Assembly (NCBI GenBank): GCA_047495785.1
Contig: JBLDXI010000007.1
Location: 124,001 to 188,000 of the forward strand
Length of the DNA: 64,000 nucleotides
Direction of reading: 5' to 3'
Source: Lepidodermella squamata
Taxonomy: Eukaryota; Gastrotricha
The position numbers were made by a program, and so were the translations under genes. The notes beneath the pieces are model-generated. The model did not search any database, was not told where the DNA came from, and saw only the letters and a list, made by a program, of their open reading frames with translations. This document shows positions 44,942-58,600 of this stretch, in pieces. The number at the start of each line of letters is the position of its first letter. The first letter of the stretch is position 1.

Positions 44942-45924
44942 CATTTCTCGAGTTTCATTCAATTCATAAAACAGCGTTTTTTGATAGGCAGATGACTAGC
45001 GACAAGATGAAACATCGACGTGCAATGACAGTTGTATTATTTGCCAACTTCCCTACCAAGATTATCCTTATATTTTCAGACAACGGTTCCAAACAACCAT
45101 GTTTATTCAACTCGTATTATGATGAATTGAGAAATTTTAAAAGAAAAAATTTTTCACTGCCGATTTGGATGTAACGAGGATGAAAATTGGATGTGTGTTT
45201 TTTATCGAAAAAAAACAAAATTTCAAAAAATACGCGTAAACCCCGGACTTTTTAACCCAAAACCTCTGAGATTCGTCCGAATTACAAAAAGTACGGTTTA
45301 GGGAGTCCGGGGACTTGGACAGTAAATTAGACAAAAAAAATTGTTTTTAAAGTCCGCACTTCCGGCACGAGCCTCTCAAATTGCGGTTCGGATTACGTTA
45401 GACCTGTCCGGATTATACAGCTTTCACTGTACTTGTTGTACTGGTTTTTCGGTTGTGTGCCCTGGCTATAATTAGGCTATCGTTGACTTGCGCCTCCGCC
45501 CGACCTTCTTGTCTTAACTAATTGTCGCTTTTATTTCTCAGTGATTAAAGAGGTTTCGAGTGAGTGATTAATAAATTCCGTCCAAAACCAGGCGATAATT
45601 TCTAGAACAGCCTATACAAAATTATCAACCCGGGCAGTCAGCATTCCATAGGCGAAGTGATAAGAGTCAAGGCACCTCACCTACGCACGCAATTTTAAGA
45701 ATAATTAAATTGGTGGTGGTTTAGAAAATTATGGAAATAAAAATTTAAATATTAAAATTAGAAAGCGACATTTACGGCTGGTATGCGAAGATTGCTGTTG
45801 TCTTGAACGTCATTATTCCTCTTATTAATGGCTGGAAAAATTTAACTTTTGCTATATCAGCATTCAATAAATAATTTTTCTATCATCCAAATCTTTTTAT
45901 TCATTTATTAATATTCGTCAGCTA
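44942..45924. other. Spacer between the two histone pairs
   Basis: About 1 kb with no H1 gene or other coding frame. A 13-nt match to the H3 promoter (TGTGTGCCCTGGC at 45454-45466) is followed at once by TATAATTA, at the same spacing as the H3 TATA-like box, yet no gene follows. Confidence 0.5.
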
Positions 45925-45964
45925 AAACACTGTTGCAACAACTTGTGGCCCTGAAAAGGGCCGG
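45925..45964 (-). terminator. Histone 3' end block of H4
   Basis: Stem-loop at 45947-45962 (minus strand) with the identical downstream element at 45925-45946. Confidence 0.95.
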
Positions 45965-46034
45965 TTAGTTGGCTGTTTGATGTTGTCACCGTTGTTCGGG
46001 TGACTAATCGAAAACTCGAATCAGGAACAAGCTC

Positions 46035-47047
<1,013 letters not shown>

Positions 47048-47104
47048 ACCACCAGTTGTCTCTTGAACAAAATCGCCTCTACTGCCATCAAGTAGGCGTA
47101 CCGA

Positions 47105-47144
47105 CCGGCCCTTTTCAGGGCCACAAGTTGTTGCAACAGTGTTT
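47105..47144 (+). terminator. Histone 3' end block of H3
   Basis: Stem-loop at 47107-47122, downstream element to 47144, 57 bp after the H3 stop. Confidence 0.95.
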
Positions 47145-47759
47145 GACGTACATAAATAATGTTGAATTGAAAAAATTAAAGCTTCTCACTTTATTCCAGC
47201 TGAATAATTCCTGGCTTCCAGGGCTTTATTGGACCGTGTCATTACATTAAATTTGATAAATAAAGATGAATAAATTAGTAAAGAAAGACCTCAGAAGCTG
47301 CACACAGAAAATAATATTCAAGTCGCTCGAACACGATTGGCAAGGCATCGGATAAATTCTCGGGATGTGAAATAATTACAACATGAAAAAACACAACGGC
47401 CATGCTGAATAACCTGTAAATCACACTTTTTTGTTACATTGAATATATACAGATGATCAAAATAGAATACTTATTTAGTGCAAAATCGCAAAAATATTGA
47501 ACGAACATGTTAAATTTACATTAAATTAGATAAATAGATTTGACTCGATTGCTTTCAGTTTTACTTCATGCGAAAATTCATTTCTAGTTGAAAATATAGC
47601 AAAGGCCATATGGTATTCAGAACAGAGTGAGACCGAATGAGAAGCAAGGATTTGATTTAACGTTAGCAGTTGATTTTACCGGGCTGATCACAGATTGGAA
47701 TCGGTAGCAAATTAGCCATCCATACGAGTTGTGCCGTTCGTCTTATCGCGTGATTTTTA
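47145..47759. other. Convergent spacer after H3
   Basis: 0.6 kb, AT-rich; 3' region of the minus-strand secreted protein gene. No other gene. Confidence 0.5.
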
Positions 47760-48547
47760 TTATCGCCGATGCCAAATTGGCTGGGCGAATGCTGCTGGCG
47801 CAGGGGTCGGAGGATTGGGCGTTGGAGCACCCTAAAAATCAGAAAAGCAGAATAATTCAAGGGAAACCACATTAGCCTGTTAATTAATTAAATCAAACGT
47901 TAATCTATAAAAAGTGCCATTTTCGAATAAATTTTTCTAGATCTCGAATTCGTTGCGCTTTGAAAATGAGGAAGGGGCCCTATAAAGGTAGTTCCGGGGA
48001 ATTTCAACGGAATTTTCTTTTTCACTCAATCGAAAATTTCACGAATTTCAGAAAAACCAGTTTTGGGCGAATTAATTATCTAAAATTTGGTTCCGCTAAA
48101 TGTGAGACCAAAAAATTAGAGCTTCTCAACAAAAAACGAATGAATAAAAATATATTTGTATTAATTTTCACACGCGATCGAATTTTAAAAATCGATAAGA
48201 TGAAATTTTACAAATAATAATCTATTTAAATTGAAGATTACAAACGATTTCTAGCATCGCCTACCTCTATGCCGATGTGGATGTTGTTTGCGTTCTTATT
48301 TTTATTATAGAGGTTGATCACAAAGTCGATAACGAATTTCAACGGAGATTTTATGTGATGTCTTTGGCGATGATGATGGCGAGGCCGTTCTTCTTCGCTG
48401 CTCGATTGATCGCGATCGCGATTAGCTGAAATAGACGCGAATTCAAGTTAAGCATAATTTTTTTCGCAACCGAATGGATAGACCTTGCGTCAAAGTAACG
48501 GCTGCCAGTAATAGAAAACAGGCCAACAGGGAGAACGGGAATCGCAT
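47760..48547 (-). CDS. Small secreted His- and Pro-rich protein, three exons, unrecognised
   Basis: Exons on the minus strand 48547-48484, 48425-48265 and 47831-47760 join in phase (1, 0) to 98 residues; none is long enough to be seen alone. Residues 1-21 (MRFPFSLLACFLLLAAVTLT and Q) form a clear signal peptide, and the first intron falls just after it. The mature part has an acidic Ser/Glu run, a His/Arg-rich run (RPRHHHRQRHHIKSP), a hydrophobic helix-like LKFVIDFVINLYNKNKN, and a Pro/Ala tail (GAPTPNPPTPAPAAFAQPIW). No Cys in the mature region. All four splice sites are canonical with T-rich acceptors. I recognise no family; a secreted peptide such as an antimicrobial or cuticle-associated protein is possible. 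The 433-bp second intron holds no other gene. Confidence 0.65.
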
Positions 48548-49402
48548 TACAGATGTGAGGGGTAAAAATTGTAGTTTTCCTGCTTATTCCAGTTTCACGA
48601 TGGCCGCCTCAAACAAAAATTTATCGTAACTAAACCATTGGAATTTAAACTGGATATGGACAAATTATTGAGAAAAACAAGAAGAATAAAATGCGAATTA
48701 GGAGATAGGAGTATAAAAATAATAGCTCGTGCGAAGCAACGTAAAAAAAACGTGTTGATCGCGCGCCTATGAACATGGCGAATCTTAATCGGTGGAACAC
48801 ACCGGTTGAAACTTCACTCAGGAGCCACTGCTGCGGTCCCGTTAACAGACATTGACGTGTTCAGCTGGTTCAGCAATCCATAATTTTTAAAAAAATTTTG
48901 AGAATTTTTGTCATCGCGCACATAATTTTTCTTCACGTGACCGCAGAGGCGGCTCATTACAACGCTTCCATTTTATTCTGGCAACAATCAGCAGCGGCTA
49001 ATTAGAAGCGATGTTTCAGTTGACGAGCTGCTTGGTCTCTTCAATTATTTCATGGCTCAGAAAAGTTGAATTTGTAATTCTTTTCGTTCGGACACAAAAT
49101 AAAATAGCAGGGGAATGATTTATTTCTCCACTTCAAAGGTGAGTCAGCTTGCCCCGATGGTGATAAACTCATTAAAGCGTTTATTCATGATTCATAATTA
49201 AGAGCGGGAAATGTACACGCAACAATTATAAGGGAGATAAAAACGGAGATAATACAATTGAAAATAGCCTTTAATAACAAGCCACATTTTTGTGAGTAGT
49301 TCCAAGTGACAGCACGTGCGAGAAACTTGTTACATATTAAGAACCAGCAGATTTTCAGCGGTCCATTTCACACAATTCTGTTCTTTCTAGTAAATCTGTG
49401 CC
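48548..49402. other. Divergent spacer upstream of the CARD/NB-ARC/ankyrin gene
   Basis: 0.86 kb with no coding frame. Ends in a TTCTTTCTAG acceptor-like tract at 49390, 12 bp before the next start. Confidence 0.5.
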
Positions 49403-52400
49403 ATGAAAGATCTAAGACGGTTCATTCTACTGATTCCCGAGCTCAACTACAAATTCGACGCCACTGAATGTGCCCAACAACTGTTCTTGCAAAGCCAGCT
49501 TATAACAAGTGGCGAACTTGGACGGGTTCAAGCGGCTCCGACAGCCCGCGATAAGGTTGTCGAGCTGTGCAACATTTTGGCGGGCAAAAAAATTTCAAAG
49601 AATTTGCTGAGCCAATTCGCTGCCGTTGTCGAGACTTATGGTAACAATCACAAATTAGCCAGTGATTTAAGGCGAAGAATCGGCGCACCAGCTGCTAAGG
49701 AGCAATCGACAAGGTATTTATCTATCGTATTGCGAATTCGGATGATTCGATTTTCCCCGACATTTTAGGGTCAGATTTTACGGCGATTTCCCGATAATTC
49801 CTAAGAGTTTCTACCCTCGCATTGAAGAGCAGCGCATCCGGCAATCTCTGGCGAGATTATGCGCTAAAAAATCGTCATCCTCAATGGTAGTTTCGGCCGA
49901 TCCCGGGTGTGGCTCGTCAAGCCTCATCGCTCGAATTATTTGCGACGAGAATTTTCTCACGGCACAATGCCACGCTTTCATCGTTGTTTGGCTACACTGC
50001 GCTTCGTTTGTCTCACCGACCACCGGAATTTTCGACAAGGATCTCTACTACGCCGAACTGCTAGCCGGGATTTTACAAGTTCAGGTTGATAGCAACTCTT
50101 CAAATGTTTTACAGCGCCTGCAAGATGCTGTTTCTTCTTTCGATTCAAATCGAATTATTGTAGTCGTTATCGATGGGGCATCGAACCGTGACGTCATACG
50201 ATGGACTGTGGAAATCGGCTCGCCTATTCGTTGTATCGCCATTTGTCAGGATAAAAGCCAAGTATCAAGACTTAGTGACACGGTTGAAGAAGTTATTCAC
50301 GTCGATAAGTTGCCAAATCACGAAATTCAGAAGTTTTTCGAATCCTACCGAAAACTACCGGCAATGGAGGATCACATGCTGGAAACTCTGGTAACATCAA
50401 GCGAAGGTCTGCTGTTGATAGCGGGTTTGATATCGCCGAGCCTGAGTGATCAAATAAGTTTCCCCGAAAGATTCCATCTCATGACTTCGAACTTCCAATA
50501 CGAAATCGATGTGAAAGATGTGCTTCAATCGGCAGTTCAAGGGAAACAGATCCAGAAAAATACTGTCGAGTTGATCAATGCTGTTTTATCATTTTCTGGC
50601 TCGGCGAATTTTTACACCGCTTTCTTGCTTTTCAATGCTGAACAACCTGTCGAGGCGGAATCGATGGCTGTAATATGGCGATGTTCAACTGAGGAAGCTG
50701 GTCGAATTTGTACTAGACTCAGCGAGTGGGGTTTGCTTGGTAGTATTAGGCGGTTGGACGTGAATGGTTCGAGGCGAAAATTCGCTATGAATAAGCTGCT
50801 ATTCGACATGAGCTCAGCTGATTTGAGCGAAATTCGCCGCCGATTAGTTCAGCGGCCGCCGAATTCGTCTGGAGAGAACATTTTACACGCCGCTGTTCGA
50901 AGCCGAAACAGTGCCGTTTTGAAGGCTTGTCTCACCAATGTTGATGTTCAAACTCTGCTGAAACTATGCGGTGAACCTACGGGCGACAAACATCGAACCC
51001 CTATGCACTATTTATACGAATTAGGCTTAGGCCGAGGTTGGAAATTAGCTCTGAATTTCTTCTGCCAATTCGTCGATAAACTGGCACAAAATGATAAGCA
51101 GGATACAATGAATACTTTACTCTTGCAAGACGAATCTGGAGTATCTGTTGCTGACCTTATGAAGCGCGATTGTCATGACAAGAAAAATTCGGAAGAAAAT
51201 GTCCTTTTTATTGCGGCTCGATGCGGTCATGTCTCTTTTATTGACTTGCTACTGGCACTTCAGGTCGATATACGAGAAATTTACGATGAATACGGCGATT
51301 CTGCACTGTTGATCGCAGTTGAAAACAGCCGATCAGGCGTTGTTCAGTTGTTGATAAACAGTGGAATTAGTGTTGATTCTGCCAATCGGTTTACCGGAAA
51401 TACTGCGCTGATGATTACGGCTGTTAGGAACGACGCTGAATTGGCATATTTCCTCTTCGATTTTCAGGCCAATGTCAACGCGAGAAATAAGAAAGGCGAT
51501 ACAGCTCTCATCTTAGCGGCTCAACACGACGAAACGGCGATTGTAGATGCATTTCTGGTCAATTTCGCCCGGGTCGATGCACGGAATAAGGACGGCGAAA
51601 CAGCTTTGCTTCAAGTAAGATTTTTTTTATAAGATTCCTGAGATTTACCTGCCGATCGAGGCTGAGGTTGAGCATTTTACCCAAATTTTCGGACGAAATG
51701 CAAATTTTTTGATATCCAGATTCAAGAATAAATTTAAGAGATTTATCAAATATCTGCACAACTAAAAATGAGAGTCTATCACTAAATTTTTCATCTTCTT
51801 TGCGATTTCGGCGTTTTTGTATTTTGATCGAAACTGATGCCCTCCTTGAACCTAGGATTTTTATTTTAGCTACCTGGCGCCCCAAGCTACGTAGAAAAAT
51901 TATCAATGTTGGGTTCCATGACGGCTGATATCGGAAAAATCACTGATTTGTAAAATCGATACTTGGAATCGATATCGGCTCTGCACGCTGAAATATAACT
52001 CATATTGCGAGTTACGCGTAATATGAAGATCGATCGGTTAGGCATGATAACAAAAAATTGAGATTCCAGAGAAGGCATGAAACTCGAAAATACTAATTCA
52101 AGGGAAATCTAGTGCTGGAGTCTCAAATTTAGGGCTTGAACCCTAAATTAAGGGCGCGCAAATGGCACACCCGAATTTTTTCAAATCGAAGACCTATCCT
52201 ATAATGTCCTGATGATTGAAGGCATGACTCCTATGTACCCAGCTTTCTAAAAATCAAGGGTTGAATAATTAGAACCTCGGTAACAATGGCTTAATTCCGA
52301 CTTCCGATATTGGAGAAACTTTTGATGCCGATTAGTTTTAGTTTATAGCAACCAACTTTTTCATATGAATTTCACTGTTTAACAGGTAGCTCGCAACGGT

Positions 52401-52910
52401 GGGATGAAAAATAGCTGTGCTATTGCTCGGAAACTGCTGGATTGCAATGGCAATGTCGTCAACCTGGCTAATAACTACGGTTACACCCCTTTGATTTTGG
52501 CCGCAAAAGAGGGACACGTTGAAATGACGCGTTTGCTACTTGCCCAGCCCGCTGTCAATGTCAACGCCCGAACTTTCAACCAACTGACCGCCCTAATGTG
52601 TGCTGCGATGAATAACCACGCTGAAGTCGTATCGATTATTCTCGATCGCGTGGAAAACGACCCGCTAATCATGGATGCGCAAAGCATTCCGAACGGCGAT
52701 ACAGCCCTGATGATGGCTGCGGTAGAAGGGCACCATTCAGCTGTCAAGTTACTCCTAGAACGTGGCGCTGATTCTAAGGTGAAAAATCGAGACGGTCAGA
52801 CGGCGCTATCGAAGGCAACTCTAGCCGGCCATCCTGAAATCACCCAACTTTTCATCGATCATGAGCGATATATTAATAGTTATTTCTTCAATAAATGTGT
52901 GATTCAATAG
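49403..52910 (+). CDS. CARD/NB-ARC/ankyrin-repeat protein, CED-4/APAF1-like
   Basis: Exons 49403-49713, 49769-51614 and 52386-52910 give 893 residues. Residues 1-100 look like a CARD (MKDLRRFILLIPEL; PTARDKVVELCNILAG; GNNHKLASDLRRRIG). Residues about 115-440 resemble the CED-4/APAF1 nucleotide-binding and winged-helix region: a P-loop position ADPGCGSSSL, a Walker B-like strand IIVVVIDG (about 233-240), and DVIRWTVEI with RCIAICQD at the sensor position, much like the CED-4 segment with IRW and an RC strand. The P-loop lysine is Ser153, so ATP binding is doubtful. From about residue 474 there are roughly ten ankyrin repeats (for example GYTPLILAAKEGHVEMTRLLL) instead of the WD40 domain of APAF1. 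Likely role: apoptosis or innate signalling scaffold; this is inference. AATAAA immediately follows the stop. Confidence 0.82.
51615..52385 (+). other. 771-bp intron of the CARD/NB-ARC/ankyrin gene
   Basis: By far the longest intron of this gene. No nested gene, transposon ends or RNA gene seen; GT at the start and TTTAACAG at the end. Confidence 0.6.
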
Positions 52911-52916
52911 AATAAA
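52911..52916 (+). terminator. Polyadenylation signal of the CARD/NB-ARC/ankyrin gene
   Basis: AATAAA starting at the base after the TAG stop codon, which makes the 3' UTR very short. Confidence 0.6.
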
Positions 52917-55655
52917 GCTATCTCTCGGTTGTTTTGTTTTTCATCGAATGACCCACCTAGATGTGCGTGCTTTGAGGGGGCGGTGTCAAATTGTTGTTTT
53001 TAATAAAAACATGCTTATTACTACGCTGAAAAACGTGGCCTCGTGCTTCCCGCTGGGCAGGCGTAGTTTTTTTTGCAAATTTGCAAGTTGCTTCCAAGAG
53101 TACCGCCATATTATGTATGATACGACGGTGATCATTCAGTCAACGTTGGCACAGGTCTTGAACAAATAAAAACAAACCGGCTTTTCTTATAAGGCTCCTG
53201 CGCAGCGGCTATTATTATTCTTCTGTAAGCTATTACCCAACGAATATACAGTAATATTTAGCCATAGGATGATTGTTAAAATACGACGTTGTAATACCGG
53301 AGTCTATATGCGTTATAAATATACTTTTTGATGCTCTTATAACATTATTAATGAATTACAGGGGTCTCATCTATTGCTGGAAGGGCGAAAAAATACTTAT
53401 TTCATGTGTTCCCAAAATTAATGCTATACGCGGCGAAACAATTGTTCGAATGCGATTTGCTCACCGGGCAGCAAAGTTAGTCTTATTCGGTATCGCCCGT
53501 CTATAGCTTTTTTTAGCCCACTTCCCGCCTCAAGTTTTCCGCATCGATGATTTTTTAACGGCGCACCGGTTGGCCTGATATGCGGCTTGGAATATGGCGT
53601 TCTTTTTCCATTTTCGCCTGCTTTCCCACAATGGTATATCATTACAGCAGACAGCGATTTTCAATGATAACATAGCTATATTGCGTATAAATAAGATGAG
53701 AGTGTAATAGGCTGTTTATTTTCTACTTTTTTGCGCTCATCGCACGCCTCATTGCCGATGGGCTGTAGCGCAAGCACATTCGCGCACAGCGAGAGTTTTG
53801 GTATTTCAACAAAATTGCGCTCGGATAGATTACTCGCGGATTCAGCTGACCCCTCACCGAGTTAATCTAGCGTAGGGGTGGGGCGTCATTTCAATCTCCT
53901 CCGGCAGTGAAATCGTGACGCAATCGATATTTCAGCCAATAATCTAAATACTTTTTTAATTATATCACTTATTCTATTTAAATTATTTAGTCTCCAGATA
54001 GAGCGAACATTTCACATTTTATTGGCACTTCGCCGGTCTATTTTAGAGAAATCAAATATATTTTATTAGCTGTCTAAATTTATACCCCTCAAAGATTTGA
54101 AGTAGCACCCTAGTAAAACGAGAAAATTTTTTCAGGCTAAATTTTTTGCTCGAAATCATAAGTATAATCGCCGAAATGTTACTTTGGTACATTTACGGAA
54201 CGCTTAATTTGTATTCATCTGTGGTCTCAAAGCACATAATGTTTTATTCTTAGATATACCTATGTATATACATATCAAAGTCACGCAAAAGTCGGTTATT
54301 CTTTTTTGTTTCATTTACTATACACTTGCTACCTGAGTAAACATCCTTTGATTGAGTATATATTCATATAACCGCGCCAATTTGATTTGTCGCTGCGCGC
54401 GCGCAAAAAACTTTTGAGCGCGGCGTCGATATATGGCTCGCTTGACCTCACACGGGCCATCGTCACGGGTGCACGCAACGAAGCGACGAGAAGCGGCTTT
54501 ACTTTTGTGACCAATATATTACATTAGATGCTTTTATTACACGTTCAATTGCGGCTAATTTTTAGCTATTGATTCGCTGCCTCTTTTTTACTCCGATTTC
54601 GCAGAGTTTTTTTGAAAGACTGTAAACTTTACCACAACGGTCTCAAGTAGCACTTAAATGCTCTCTCCCTCCTATGCTGTCAGCATAGTGGAGGTGCAAC
54701 GGAGAGTATTTTGTGAGAATCTATAAATTTTATAGCGTGAAAATTTGGCTGCAATTATCGAGTCATTATTGCGTCGAGTTCAGGTCATGAAAAATAAATA
54801 CCTGTTGTGCAGAGTGAAAAAACTTCCCCGCCCTTCTGCCTACTCTCTTCGCATCTCTCTCATCGATTCAAGCTTAGCAATTCCACAAGTTTTTTTACGT
54901 ATAGTAGACGGCGAAAATTAGCCATATTTTCACTCTGAGCCCGGAACTATTGTACCCTCACCTTAGATATATGCGCACGTTACTCGCAATCAGGAATTTC
55001 GGGTGACCGAATGGCATGCTATTTGAATTATCCTAGTGCTTGCTATGAGGCATGCGATAGCCATCCTAATTTTGTTCAACATGAGAAAGTCAGGAAATTT
55101 CCTTTTTTCAAAGTTCAATTTAAGCACTTTGCCTTTGCGGTTATTTAAACTCAAACTCAATTTGCGTACGCTCGATCTGATGATCAGATGCGGCGTCATA
55201 ATATCATTCAATTGGGCAATAATAATATCCAAGTATATCATCGATTCCTTTGTGTAGAGGCGGCAATTTTTATAGCTATCCCAGACATGCGTCGCAAGTT
55301 TGTCTCTGTGTGAAGAATTTTTTCTTCATAGGACAATAGACGGATTTGCTCTCGGTCATTCATTAGACGCGTCGAATCGAATAATAGTACTATCCTATTT
55401 CCTAAGTTGTAGAACACCCCTTACTTCGTTTGATTGCATTGAGGGGAACACCTCAATATTTACCAAAAATAATACAATAAGAGATTTGGCATACTTTCAA
55501 ATAATATAATGAGTTTAGCAATCGTAATATAATATAAAGTCCTATATATCAACTGAACCATGTCTAATTAAATTTTCGAATATAGGCAAATACAATGATT
55601 AATATCGAATGTGTTAGAAAAATGCGGAAAAAATGAAGAGTTGAAATTGCTCGCA
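52917..55655. other. 2.7 kb intergenic region before the GPCR gene
   Basis: No supported coding frame. A tight hairpin with 8-bp stem and 1-nt spacer lies at 54672-54688 (CTATGCTG-T-CAGCATAG). No tRNA or transposon ends seen. Confidence 0.45.
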
Positions 55656-58600
55656 ATGGCAACAACATCGAAAGCGGGCCTTGTTTTCGCCGAGGTCGTC
55701 GATAGCGCCTTTAACAGCAGCGTTCTGTTTCGCGAACAGCCCGGCAGCCCGACGTCATCACTGTTCGAGGCGTCAACATCGCGCCTCTTCGAAGCCTCGA
55801 CAACACGCTTCGAATCAACGGCTTACTACGACCCAACGATACCGCCGTCCACCATCAGCTTCATATCGACTGTCGCGCCGTCCGATCTCGCTAATATATC
55901 GCCGTTTCAAGCCGGTTACTACTGCCTTAATTTGTTGCAACGGCCGCCGACTCTGGCGATACATCGCAGCATCGCAGCGTGGGTTGCAGTCACCCTGGCG
56001 GCTATCGGCATCATCGGCAACATATTCAGCTTGTTCGTGCTGTTCAGAACTCAACCGCGCTCACCTACCGATGTTTACATGATGCACCTGGCGGCGTATG
56101 ACGTCGCTTATGAGGCTTGTTTCATGTTTTTTTTCTCCCAGAATTTTATGTAATTTTTCGGGTTATTTTCTAGGTATTTTTTGCGCTTGTCATATCGTCG
56201 CGAACCTGGTGGTCGACACGACTGCGCGCGTCTTTCATTTATGTTTTCATATCGCTTGTCTGCCGGCCGCTTATCGACCTCTTCTCGAACCTAGCCACAG
56301 TCGTGGTTACGGTATTTGCAATGGAGCGACTACTCGCCGTTTATCGACCCCTTAAAATTCTCAATTCAAGCGCCAATAAGTGAGTTCAAACTTGGAAAAA
56401 TTATTGTCTCCTGTGACCGTTAATAACAAGTGAAAAGTGGGGTTTGGCGAATTTTCTGTATTTTCCGGAAACTTGCTGACTTGAAGAAGGACGATTATTG
56501 GATTCCAAGGTGTTCTTATATTCAGTTTTTCTTGGGGATTTTGAATTTCAGACCACTGAGAGGCTCCTATCCTCCTTAAAAGACGGGAAACCCCAAAGCT
56601 TCGTCTTATCGATTCAGGTTGTGATAAAGACACTAGCTTGATCCCATCAACATTTTCGAACGTCTAGCGAGATTCCTCACCTCAGATTACCCAAAAAATC
56701 GTCGAAGGCGCATTTAAAATGATATAAGAGTTTATTGCGTGCGGGGTTGATGCAATAAAAACTCAAATCGTTTAGGCGCACTTTTTTCGTTCTTCGAAAT
56801 GAGCGTTTTTCAGTGGGGGAAATTTAATGCCAAATTTCTCAGCAACCCTTAAGATTATCAACCACTGTTTGATATCGTTCGACTTCTCGTTCATTGATCT
56901 TCGAAGCGGCATCAAAATCTCGCGGTGTCAAAAATTTCACCAAAAACCCCACTTTCCACTTGTTAACGGTCGATGTTATTTAGGAACAACTTAGCTTCAG
57001 CACGAGCTAAAAGCAAAGCTGTAGTCTATTACAGAAAATAAATTGAACTGCCAATATCGACATATCATAATATAGCGTCTTGAAAATGATTAGTCGTTTT
57101 TTTTATAACTCTGCTTCTTTTTCGTTTCGCCTCATTGCTTTTCGAAAGAAATACAAGGTAAAGCTATATACCGTATATAGGATTAGGGAAAATGCCTATT
57201 TGCATGCTGCTCGGCACCGTTTTATAACAAAATTTGGCTTCTCACTAATTCTTCACATTTTTCCAAAATAAAACTTAAACGCTGTTAAAATTTTTAAATG
57301 AAATGAGAATCACGCGTAAATTCGCACGACGTGTTTAATCGAATTCATGGCGAGAAATACCTCGATTGATGTAAAGTTTTTCATATCCGCCGATTACAGC
57401 CGATAGATTTCAGCAAAATCTTTTCTAAAATAGGCTGGACAATTTTAGAATTTTTGAGTGTGACTTCTTTGGGGTGTAAACTACGGTGCACCAATAATTA
57501 AATATGCAGCCTGTGTATGCATGTCAATCCAATACTACTCACCCTCTTACATAATATTTCTTATCGAGTTTTAATGTGAACAATATGGTATAATTGATTG
57601 AAATGTATGTTGAAGACCGGAAAGTTAATTTGATATTTTTTGGTAATTTTCTAGACGGGTGCTTTGGTTTGCTCTCGGCACAGCTACTGCGATAACGCTG
57701 CCTGATTTCTTCGAATTCGGCATGGCATCTGTTGACGTTGTGACCACCGTTTACTCAACAGCCGCGCCAACAACGCTCGCTGTCTCGCTCAAAGACGACA
57801 ACGCAACTCGGCTATATTCCATCCCGCTGTCCACGCTCTCAAATTTGACGCGGCACCTCCTAACCGGGCTGAACGACTCGGCCGCAGCGTCGCTCGACGA
57901 AACGTCAGTGCTTTACGAGGACGAAATCGTCGTGACAGGCAGCGGGTTCGACGTATCGCCGTCGTTAACCCCTGTATTTTACAACGCCAGTAACAACGTT
58001 TCTCAGCATCAAACGCCGATGCTATCGCCGACCAGCTCGCCGGTCGCGCCAACCTCGTCGGCATCGGTCTACTGCTACTACCGGACCGAGTTCGCCAAGT
58101 CAGAGTTCTACAACGCCTACGTTTACTTCTACACCGTTGTATTCACATTTATTCCACTGTTTCTGCTCATATTCGCGAATGGCTTTCTGATTTGGGGCGT
58201 CGCAAGCGCGTCCAAGAACCGCCGCTCGCTGACGAAAGGCCAGAATGTCAACCGGCAGGCGAGTACCGCCCGCCCGCCTTTGTCGAACCGACCGTCGCAG
58301 TCGAACATTGCGGCGACGTTGGGTAGACGCGAGTCAAGCCCGGAGCTAGCGTCTGAAGCTGCCAGTTTGCATTACTCACGCTCAACAGCGCAGTCGGTCG
58401 GCAAGCCAGCTAAAACGCATCAAAGTGACCAGGTATTCATTTTTTTTTATCAAATAAAAAATCCCCGGGTATCCTTCCGCACATGCCGAGCGATAAAAAG
58501 ATTTGTTGCATACAATTCTCCGTCTTACCAGCTTTCGATTACCAGCGTAAGGCATCATTTAATTCGACCAATAACCAATTTTTGAAATTTTTATAAATTC

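Noticed and set aside
47663-47872. 69-codon minus-strand frame after the histone cluster
   Set aside because: It overlaps the third exon of the secreted-protein gene in a different frame and runs through that exon's splice acceptor.
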